Positions 51,301 through 57,671 of a stretch of DNA of 64,000 bases are shown here, piece after piece. The position numbers and the translations under genes are program-made. This stretch comes from JAXMHQ01 sp046346665 (GTDB taxonomy: Bacteria > Verrucomicrobiota > Verrucomicrobiia > Limisphaerales > JAXMHQ01). The stretch lies in NCBI GenBank assembly GCA_046346665.1, contig JAXMHQ010000007.1:80456-144455 (forward strand). Reading direction: 5' to 3'. The first letter of the stretch is position 1. Every line of letters starts with the position of its first letter. Below the pieces are notes generated by a model. It saw only the letters and a program-made list of their open reading frames with translations. It was not told the DNA's origin and made no database searches.

Positions 51301-51501
51301 CCGCTCGAACCGGCCCGTGATGTCCGTTTCCACCTGCTCCGGCGGCATGCCCGAAAAAAACGTCGCCACCACCACCACCGGGATGTTGATCGGCGGAAAC
51401 AAATCTACCGGCATGCGCAGCAGGCTGGTCAGGCCGACCACGCAGGTGACCAGGCACAGCACGATGACGAGGTACGGATAACGGATGGCAAATCGCGACA
51501 T
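48349..51501 (-). CDS. RND-family efflux pump, AcrB/MdtB-like
   Basis: A 1050-residue inner-membrane transporter with twelve predicted helices and two large periplasmic loops. N-terminus FAIRYPYLVIVLCLVTCVVG; TM4 region LAFSRLIDNSVVVLENIF. In AcrB the TM4 proton-relay site is an Asp-Asp pair; here the second position reads Asn (LIDNS), as in some HAE-type pumps of related phyla. Substrate could be drugs, solvents or metals; the coupled regulator pair does not settle it. It overlaps the TolC-like gene by 4 bp and follows the adaptor gene by 20 bp. Confidence 0.93.
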   Translation of the reverse strand: MSRFAIRYPYLVIVLCLVTCVVGLTSLLRMPVDLFPPINIPVVVVATFFSGMPPEQVETDITGRFERFFTLASGVDHIESRSLPGVSLIKVYFQPGFNSDSAVTSIANLAMADLRKLPPGTLPPVVLKFDASSLPVCLITLKGEGLGEAALRDLGQYDVRNQVANVPGASVPQPFGGRYRQIMVYVDPLKLEAHQLSVMDVVRTVNEANLILPAGDVKIGPFDYNLYANSQVNAIRDINRLPLKTVGNASVLVADVGRAEDASQIQYNIVRVDGQPSVYLPVLKQGGDANTISVVNGIRSAVSHLLDVPKELVTKVVFDQSVFVRSAIENLVHEGAIGLLLTGLMILLFLGSPRATVAVFLSIPLSALAAFIALSFSGGTINAMILGGLALAFSRLIDNSVVVLENIFRHLEAGEAPAVAAEKGGREVALPVLAATLATAVVFFPVTFLYGVSRFLFGALALSVILSLAASYVVALTVVPLFCAKWMSARQAFTEEAEYAKRSRAARFHAAFNRRFHALLDRYGHWLNLALLRPSATVLGIAGMVLASLALWPRVGEAYFPRTDPGQFMVNLKAPSGTRLEITDQLVARVEAIVRKVVAPADLRILVSNIGVTPGFSSIYTPNSSPHTAFVQVGLGEHHGRSSFEYMDRLRRRLRAELPEVTAYFQTGGLVDAVLNQGMPAPLDIQVSGSNLEQAHAAAADIARRVRALPGVSDVLVPQDVDYPALKLDIDRVRAGELGLNEKEIVGNVITALTSDQMIAPSYWVDPHSGNDYLLTVQYPEGAIRSLADLGSVPLRGPRSPQPTRLDTVSHISHILSPTEVDHYQLRRVFDVYVAPRAEDLGQVLSGVRGVLARTKLPPNLRVEIRGSARAMQTSFRSFGFGLVLATLLVYLILVAQFGSFLDPLLILLAIPTGLMGVLLMLYLTGTTLNIMSLMGVVMMVGIVVSNSILIVEFANRLRGEGLPLREAITQACRVRLRAVLMTSLATLIGLIPMAVAFGSGSEAYAPLARAIIGGLAVSVVLTVFLVPAAYYLAYRGRGAGQGAGEAETA

Positions 51502-51521
51502 GAATCAGTGGCAAGAGAACG

Positions 51522-52745
51522 TCATTGGGAGGCGACCAGGCTGGCCGGGCGCGGGTCCACTTTCTGGCCGGGCTGGAGCTGCCCGGGGTTGCCCAGTAGA
51601 ACGCGGTCGCCCGCCTGCAGCCCGGATAACACTTCGAAATAGGCCGAGGTTTCCAGCCCCAGCCTCACGGGCCGCTCCTCGATTTGCTGCCGGTCGTTCA
51701 CCACGTAAACAACCGGTTTGCGGCCGGAAGAAACGCATTCCACAGGCACCGCCACCGCCGCCGGGTGCGGCTGCACCCGCAACATCACCGTCGCATACAT
51801 CCCCGGCACCAACTCCAGCCCGGGATTGTCCACCTCCAGCTCCGTCAACATCGTGCGCGTCCCCTCCTCCACCTTGCGCGCAAACCGCGTCACCTTGCCC
51901 GACAACGCCCTTCCCCCCAGCGACTCGATCCGCACCTCCACCGCGTCTCCCGGATGCACTTCGGCCACGTCATCCACCGATACCGGAAAATCCAGCCGCA
52001 ACCGGTAATTGTCCGAGAGCCGCACCAGTGGCAGCGACTGGGTGTCCGACGCGGTCCCGGCCTGGATGAGCGCGCCGGGATCGGCGTAGCGCCGTGTAAC
52101 GACACCGTCAAACGGGGCCGTGATCCGGGTGTAGCCCACCAGCGCCCGGTAACGCTGGACGTCGGATTTTGCCGCCGCCAGCGCCGCCTGGGCTTTGCCG
52201 TCGAGCGCCTCGGCGGCATCGAGATCCTGCTGGGCCACCAGGTTGGGATGATCCTTGTTGACCGAGGCCAGCCGCGTGAATTCCAGGTGCGCGTTCCGGT
52301 AGTCCGCCTCCGCCCGCTGCTCGGCCGCGACGGCGCCGTTCAATTGCTCCTGCAACTCCGGCACCTCCAGGGTGGCCAGCAACTGCCCCGCCTTCACCCG
52401 GTCCCCCAAATCCACCTCCATCCGGTCCACGTAACCCGACACCTTCGCGTGAAGATCCACGTCCGCATACGGCCGGAATTCCGCGGGGATCCTCAACTCG
52501 CGGTAAAGATCCCGGCGTTCCACCGTCACCACCGCAACGCAGGGCAGCGAGTCCTGCCGCGCCGCCGGCGCCGGGGGAATGCCGCCTGCAGGCGCGTCGG
52601 CCCTGCCCTGCCACGGCCTCAGCAGCAGCACCGCGCCGCCAAGCACGGCCGACATCACGGCCGCGGTCCGCCACGGCACCCGCCGCGCCAGCCCGCGAAG
52701 GATCGAAACGCGCCCGCTTCCAGTGGTGACAGGTTCAGTGTTCAT
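51522..52745 (-). CDS. RND periplasmic adaptor (membrane fusion protein)
   Basis: A 407-residue adaptor with an N-terminal membrane anchor (about 28-45). The lipoyl half-motifs are VDLHAKVSGYVDRMEVDLGD near 100-120 and RITAPFDGVVTRRYADPGAL in the second half, separated by a helical hairpin; a beta-barrel and a membrane-proximal domain follow. It joins pump and channel. The start ATG overlaps the sensor kinase 3' end by 11 bp. Confidence 0.92.
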   Translation of the reverse strand: MNTEPVTTGSGRVSILRGLARRVPWRTAAVMSAVLGGAVLLLRPWQGRADAPAGGIPPAPAARQDSLPCVAVVTVERRDLYRELRIPAEFRPYADVDLHAKVSGYVDRMEVDLGDRVKAGQLLATLEVPELQEQLNGAVAAEQRAEADYRNAHLEFTRLASVNKDHPNLVAQQDLDAAEALDGKAQAALAAAKSDVQRYRALVGYTRITAPFDGVVTRRYADPGALIQAGTASDTQSLPLVRLSDNYRLRLDFPVSVDDVAEVHPGDAVEVRIESLGGRALSGKVTRFARKVEEGTRTMLTELEVDNPGLELVPGMYATVMLRVQPHPAAVAVPVECVSSGRKPVVYVVNDRQQIEERPVRLGLETSAYFEVLSGLQAGDRVLLGNPGQLQPGQKVDPRPASLVASQ

Positions 52746-54177
52746 TCAATCGTTTTCGTCGAACTTCATCCGCCGCTGCCGCGGGAATCCGGACCCGGAA
52801 CAAGCTGCCTTTCGACAGCGTGCTTTCCACCTCCACCCGCGCATCGTGCGCCGCACAAATGGCCTGGACGATGGACAATCCGAGCCCGGCGCCCCCTTCC
52901 TCGCGCGACCGCGCGGCATCCACCCGGTAAAACCGGTCGAAAACATGGGGAATCGATTCGGGAGGAATCCCGATGCCCGAATCCTCCACGTCCAGAACGG
53001 CGTGGCCGTTCTGGCGCACGACCTGGAGCCGGATGCTGCCGCCCGGCGGGGTGTATTTGATCGCGTTGTCGAGGAGGTTGACGACGACCTGCTTGAGCCG
53101 GGACCGGTCGCCCCGCACCGCCACCGGCGCCGGCGCCAGGCACCGCACCGCGATGCCCTTGTCCTCCGCCAGCAGGCTCATCTGGTCCGCCGTGGTCGCC
53201 GCCAGCTCCGCCAGGTCGAACGGATTCCATTCCGACGACGCCTCGCCCGCGTCAAGGCGCGACAGCGCGAACAAGCCTTCCACGATCCGCGCCAGCCGCT
53301 CGACCTCCTCGAGCATGCTGCCGAGCGACTCCCGGGCGCTCGCGTCGAGGCCCGTGTCCGCCATCCGGGTTTCCAGCTCCGCCCGCAGCACGGTCAATGG
53401 AGTGCGTAATTCATGTGAGGCATCCGCCACGAACCGTTTCGAATTCAACACGGCGTCCTCGATCCGGCGGATCATGTGATTGAGCGAAATCGCCAGCCGC
53501 TCCAGCTCGTCCCCCGTGCGCGCGAGCGGCAGCCGTTCGGAAAGATTATGCTGGGTGATCTGCTCGGCCTTGCGGGCAATCTGCTCCACGGGCGCCAGCG
53601 CGCGGCCGACCAGGAACAGTCCGCCCCCCACCGCCACCACCAGCACCACGGGAAGCCCCGCGGCCAGCAGCAACAGCAGCCGGCGCAGCATGCCCGAAAT
53701 CGGCGCGGTCGACGCCCCCACCTCCACCGCGTACACCGCCCCCGACGCCGCCCGGTGATCGAGCGTCGCAATCAGCAGCGCCGTGCCGCCGGACAGTTTT
53801 TCGAGGCGGGCCGATTCCGGCTTGCGCCCGGAGGGCGGCGGCGGCACTTGCGCCGGGTCGAAACTCTCGTCCTTCGGCCGGCCCGACACATAGACCGCCG
53901 CGCCGTCCCCGCGGGTCACCCGCAGGAACCGGTCGTTCGCGGCGGGCGCATACAACGACTCCAGGTCGGCCGCGAGGCGCGATTCATCCACCGGGCCGGG
54001 CCGGGACAACAGCGTTTCGGCAATCTGCCGCGCGCGCCGCACCTCGATGTCGCGCAGGTTGCTCTCCAGGAAATGCTGCAGCGCCAGGCAGCTCAGTCCG
54101 CCCAGCGCCAACAGCACCACCGACACCAGGCTCGCATACCAGGCCACCAGCCGGAATCGAAGCGATCGAGGACTCAT
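52735..54177 (-). CDS. Sensor histidine kinase (CusS/EnvZ-type)
   Basis: A 480-residue inner-membrane kinase: TM1 (about 12-34), periplasmic sensor (about 35-160), TM2 (about 165-187), HAMP, HisKA with the H-box ADASHELRTPLTVLRAE, and HATPase with N-box NLLDNAIKYTPPGG, G1 DSGIGIPPE and G2 GGAGLGLSIVQ. It probably senses a metal or drug stress and phosphorylates the adjacent regulator. ATG 54177 overlaps the regulator gene by 4 bp. Confidence 0.93.
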   Translation of the reverse strand: MSPRSLRFRLVAWYASLVSVVLLALGGLSCLALQHFLESNLRDIEVRRARQIAETLLSRPGPVDESRLAADLESLYAPAANDRFLRVTRGDGAAVYVSGRPKDESFDPAQVPPPPSGRKPESARLEKLSGGTALLIATLDHRAASGAVYAVEVGASTAPISGMLRRLLLLLAAGLPVVLVVAVGGGLFLVGRALAPVEQIARKAEQITQHNLSERLPLARTGDELERLAISLNHMIRRIEDAVLNSKRFVADASHELRTPLTVLRAELETRMADTGLDASARESLGSMLEEVERLARIVEGLFALSRLDAGEASSEWNPFDLAELAATTADQMSLLAEDKGIAVRCLAPAPVAVRGDRSRLKQVVVNLLDNAIKYTPPGGSIRLQVVRQNGHAVLDVEDSGIGIPPESIPHVFDRFYRVDAARSREEGGAGLGLSIVQAICAAHDARVEVESTLSKGSLFRVRIPAAAADEVRRKRLNEH

Positions 54178-54854
54178 GCGCCGGCCTCCTCCCCAACGTA
54201 ATAGCCCACCCCCCGCACCGTCCGGATCAGTTTCGCCGGAAAGGGATCGTCCACCTTGCTCCGCAAGTGGCGCACGTACACATCCACGATGTTCGTCAGC
54301 CCCTCGAAACTTTCGTCCCACACGTGCTCCACAATCATCGTCCGCGAAAACACCCGGCCCGGCTGCGACGCGAGGTACTCCAGCAACGCATACTCCTTCG
54401 CCGTCAGATCAATCCGCCGACCCGCCCGCCGCACCTGCTGCGTCAGCCGGTCCACTTCCAGGTCGCCCACCTTCAACACGCTCGACCGGTTCACCGGTCC
54501 GCGCCGCAACAGCGCCTTCACCCGCACCAGCAATTCCGCGAACGCAAACGGCTTTGTCAGGTAATCGTCCGCCCCCACCTCGAACGACTCCACCTTGTCC
54601 GCCGTCGCCGACCGCGCCGTTAGCATCAGGATCGGCACCTGCGCATTCCGCCGCCGGATCATCCGCAGCACCTCGGTCCCCGCCAGCCCCGGCAACATCA
54701 CGTCCAGCACCACCAGGTCGTAATCATACGCCTCCGCCATCCGCCACCCGCTCCGCCCATCATAAGCCACGTCCGTCGCGTAACGCTCGGCCTTCAAACC
54801 GCGCGCCACGACGTCCGCCACCTTCTTCTCGTCTTCAACCAGGAGTATTCGCAT
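54174..54854 (-). CDS. OmpR/CusR-family response regulator
   Basis: A 226-residue DNA-binding regulator: receiver domain (MRILLVEDE; phospho-acceptor Asp51 in VVLDVMLPG; Lys101 in LTKPF) and winged helix (about 130-222: TAKEYALLEYLASQPGRVFS, then VDVYVRHLRSKVDD). First gene of the six-gene operon. TTGATTAAAAT direct repeats at 54885-54917, 22 bp apart, lie 31 bp upstream and may be its own binding site. Confidence 0.94.
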   Translation of the reverse strand: MRILLVEDEKKVADVVARGLKAERYATDVAYDGRSGWRMAEAYDYDLVVLDVMLPGLAGTEVLRMIRRRNAQVPILMLTARSATADKVESFEVGADDYLTKPFAFAELLVRVKALLRRGPVNRSSVLKVGDLEVDRLTQQVRRAGRRIDLTAKEYALLEYLASQPGRVFSRTMIVEHVWDESFEGLTNIVDVYVRHLRSKVDDPFPAKLIRTVRGVGYYVGEEAGA

Positions 54855-54884
54855 GGGAATCAGACAACCCAACTAAACCAGACG

Positions 54885-54917
54885 TTGATTAAAATACCTA
54901 AAATCCTTGATTAAAAT
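54885..54917. promoter_or_regulatory. TTGATTAAAAT direct repeat, candidate operator
   Basis: TTGATTAAAAT occurs at 54885-54895 and 54907-54917, exactly 22 bp (two helix turns) apart, in an AT-rich island between the regulator and the divergent exported-protein gene. This spacing suits an OmpR-family dimer pair. It could control both flanking genes. Confidence 0.6.
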
Positions 54918-55031
54918 TCGTTCAGAATCGCTGCGCCTTCCGCGGCCCGAATCCTGAACGCTCCCTGAAAGATTCATGAAAATCCGTTCATGTGCTTTAC
55001 TTTTGATCAATATTAGGCGAGTAGATATATT

Positions 55032-55496
55032 ATGAAATCCTTGGTCCAAATGCTGTGTCCCCTGCTGTTGATGGGCTTTCCTGTCTCCATGCTGTCCGCC
55101 GCCGAACCCGCCACGCCCCCTGTTTCCGGCCGCCTACAGGTTTATTCCTCCCGCGAATTGCTCCCCATCCAGATCAACGGCGAGGAGTTTTTCTGGAACA
55201 ATGACTACGGCCGGAACGATTTCCTCCGGCGCCAGGTCCACACGGATTACCGGGTGACAACCCCCCGCGGCGAACTGGTGCGAACGGTCCGCAATCGCAC
55301 CCGCGGAGATTCCTCCACGCCCGCCGTCATCACCCTTCCCGCGGGCGACTACCGCATCGAGGCGAAAGTGGAGGAACTGCCCGATCGCGACCGCAACGTG
55401 GTTTTTGCGGTCCGGGTTCTGCCCGAGGCAACGGTGCAGGTGCGGCTGGATCAACCGGCGCCCTCCCAACCGGCCTTCTGCCTGGCGGATCGTTAG
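55032..55496 (+). CDS. Small exported protein, paralogue of the 46470 gene
   Basis: A 154-residue exported protein (signal peptide about 1-22, ending LSA) with the same mature-domain pattern as the lipoprotein at the far end of the efflux operon (LQVYSSRELL, RGELVRTVRN, ITLPAGDYRIEAKVEELPDR). It is divergent from the regulator gene and may share its control region. Function unknown; a stress-sensing or accessory role is inferred from position. Confidence 0.8.
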   Translation: MKSLVQMLCPLLLMGFPVSMLSAAEPATPPVSGRLQVYSSRELLPIQINGEEFFWNNDYGRNDFLRRQVHTDYRVTTPRGELVRTVRNRTRGDSSTPAVITLPAGDYRIEAKVEELPDRDRNVVFAVRVLPEATVQVRLDQPAPSQPAFCLADR

Positions 55497-55578
55497 AATC
55501 CTCGCGCCCCGCTGCTTCCGAACCCGTAATCGATCTTGATGCCATCAGGGTCGATCGGGTAGACTACTGCTCGCAGGC

Positions 55579-57510
55579 ATGAACCCGTCTGAAGACAGTG
55601 GTTCGCGACCTTCGATCCAGTTCGAGAACTGGAACCCGGCCGTGCTGGCGAGCCTGTTTCTTGATGCCCCGATCGCCACGGCGCTGGTAAGCCCGGACTC
55701 CCGTTTCGTGCGCGTCAACCGCGCGTTCTGCCACCTGTTCGGCTACGAGGAATCGGAACTGCTCAGGCTCACGTTCCGCGACATCACCCACCCGGACGAC
55801 ATCGCTTCCAGCCTCGAACAGGTCGGCAAATTGATTTCGGGCGAACAGGAATCCTTTCAGATCGACAAACGCTACCGGCGCAAGGATGGCAGGGTCGTGT
55901 GGGGCCGGGTGTCGGTGAGCCTGGTCCGGGATCCCGCGGGGCGGCCTTTGTACATCCTCCCCACGATCCAGGATGTCACCGAGCGGATCACTTCCCGCGA
56001 ACAACTGGAGCAATCGAATCGCGACTGGAAAAACACGTTCGACGCCCTGAACGACGCAGTCTGGCTGCTGGACCCCGAACAGCGCATCCGCCGCTGCAAC
56101 CGGGCGGCCGAGAAACTCTTTCAACGCGAACCGCAGGACATGCTGGGCCGTCCCTGCTGGGAAATCGTTCATGGCACGAGCGCTCCGATCCCGGAGTGCC
56201 CGGTCGTGAAGATGCAGAAAAGCCGGCAGCGGGAGTCGGCGGAACTGCGGGTCGGGGACCGCTGGTTCAATGTGACGGTGGATCCGGTGTTCGACGCGGA
56301 GAACCGCGTTTCAGGCGCGGTGCACATCGTGAGCGACATTACCAGCGGGAAGAGGGCTGAGGCGGTGTTGCGGTATTCGCAGAAGATGGAGGCGGTGGAG
56401 CAGCTTGCGGGTGGAATGGCGCATGAATTCAACAACATCATGGCCGCGATGATGCTCAACCTGGACCTGCTGAAGGACCGCGCCGCCGAGGTGAACCTGG
56501 ACGATTCCCTCCAGGAAATGACCCGGCTCAGCCGGCGCGCGTCGGAGTTGATCCGCATGATCCTCGCCTTCAGCGGCCAATCCGCCCTCCGACCTGAATC
56601 GATCGACCTTGAAAAGTCGCTGCAGAGCGCGGCCGGCATGCTCCGCCAGGCGCTCGGAGGCGAGATTCGGCTGGAGCTGACCTTCGAAGCCGGGCTTCCG
56701 CACTGCACCCTCGACCGGTCGTTGCTCGAACAGGTGCTGATCCAACTCTGCCTCAACGCGCGCGACGCCATGCCCGGCGGCGGTTTGGTGAGCATTTCCC
56801 TCAAGAAAGAAATCCTGGAAACGCTGGACCCCGAGGCGCCCGCCGGGGCGCGCCCGGGGCGTTTCGTGGTGCTCTCCGTCGCCGACACGGGGTGCGGGAT
56901 GGACGCGTATACGCTGGCGCACCTGTTTGAACCGTTCTTTACCACCAAGGACGTCGGGCGCGGCACAGGCCTCCACCTCGCCGCGGTTCACGGAATTGTC
57001 CAGCAGCACGGGGGATGGATCCGGGTGGCCAGCCAGCCCGGGCAGGGAACGACGTTCCAGCTTTTTTTCCCGGCGGGCGAACCCGTGCCGGCCCGGCCTG
57101 CGCCGACAACCGCGGGGCAGGCGCGCGGAGGATCGCGCACCCTGCTGCTGGTGGAGGACGAACCCGTCGTCCGCAACCTCGTGGCCCTTTTCCTCGAGCG
57201 CCAGGGTTACCGCGTGCTCAAGGCAGGCACCGGCACGGAAGCGGATTTGCTTTGGGAAAAACACCGCGCGCGAATCGAGGTGCTGCTCTCCGACGTCGTC
57301 CTGCCGGGCGGCCCGGGCGGACACGAGTTGTGCCGAAAATTCCTGGCCGACAAGCCGGGCCTGCGGGTCATCCTGTCGAGCGGTTACAATACCCACTTTT
57401 CCAGGATGCGCGAGTTGCAGGAAAGCGGCGTGCGCCTGCTGGCGAAACCGTTTTCCGCCGAGGAACTGCTCGGAGCCTTGAACGCCATCCTCCCCGCCCC
57501 AGCCTCCTGA
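55579..57510 (+). CDS. Hybrid PAS histidine kinase with C-terminal receiver
   Basis: A 643-residue cytosolic sensor. PAS1 (about 20-145), PAS2 (about 150-270), HisKA-like with H-box GGMAHEFNNIMAAM, HATPase (N-box QLCLNARDAMPGG, G1 ADTGCGMD, then GRGTGLHLAAVHGIV), and a REC domain (about 520-640) with Asp in LLSDVVLPG and Lys in LLAKPF. The kinase core is of the NtrB/PleC-like type. It has no paired output gene nearby, so the target is unknown. Confidence 0.92.
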   Translation: MNPSEDSGSRPSIQFENWNPAVLASLFLDAPIATALVSPDSRFVRVNRAFCHLFGYEESELLRLTFRDITHPDDIASSLEQVGKLISGEQESFQIDKRYRRKDGRVVWGRVSVSLVRDPAGRPLYILPTIQDVTERITSREQLEQSNRDWKNTFDALNDAVWLLDPEQRIRRCNRAAEKLFQREPQDMLGRPCWEIVHGTSAPIPECPVVKMQKSRQRESAELRVGDRWFNVTVDPVFDAENRVSGAVHIVSDITSGKRAEAVLRYSQKMEAVEQLAGGMAHEFNNIMAAMMLNLDLLKDRAAEVNLDDSLQEMTRLSRRASELIRMILAFSGQSALRPESIDLEKSLQSAAGMLRQALGGEIRLELTFEAGLPHCTLDRSLLEQVLIQLCLNARDAMPGGGLVSISLKKEILETLDPEAPAGARPGRFVVLSVADTGCGMDAYTLAHLFEPFFTTKDVGRGTGLHLAAVHGIVQQHGGWIRVASQPGQGTTFQLFFPAGEPVPARPAPTTAGQARGGSRTLLLVEDEPVVRNLVALFLERQGYRVLKAGTGTEADLLWEKHRARIEVLLSDVVLPGGPGGHELCRKFLADKPGLRVILSSGYNTHFSRMRELQESGVRLLAKPFSAEELLGALNAILPAPAS

Positions 57511-57524
57511 TCGGGCAACTATAG

Positions 57525-57631
57525 CGGTTTAACATAAACCGTAGCCGCAGGTAGGGACGCCGCGCTGCGGCGTCCGCGGTCGGCGCAGCGCGCCGACCCT
57601 ACCTTTTGCGGCTGCAGTTTTTCTTAAACAG
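57525..57631. repeat. Nested inverted repeat enclosing a REP pair
   Basis: The outer arms 57525-57549 and 57607-57631 pair at about 19 of 25 positions and include GTAGCCGCA/TGCGGCTGC. Inside, 57550-57603 holds GGTAG + GGACGCCGC-GCT-GCGGCGTCC and an inverted GGTAG + GGTCGGCGC-GCT-GCGCCGACC; stem changes compared with 34425-34553 are compensated. No gene lies in this gap. Confidence 0.87.
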
Positions 57632-57671
57632 TTCTATTTATTGATAGGAAATCCTGGCGCGGCCTCGCGGC

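Noticed and set aside
49033..51642. 869-codon plus-strand open frame
   Set aside because: Antisense to the RND pump; composition is Arg/His/Gln-rich without motifs.
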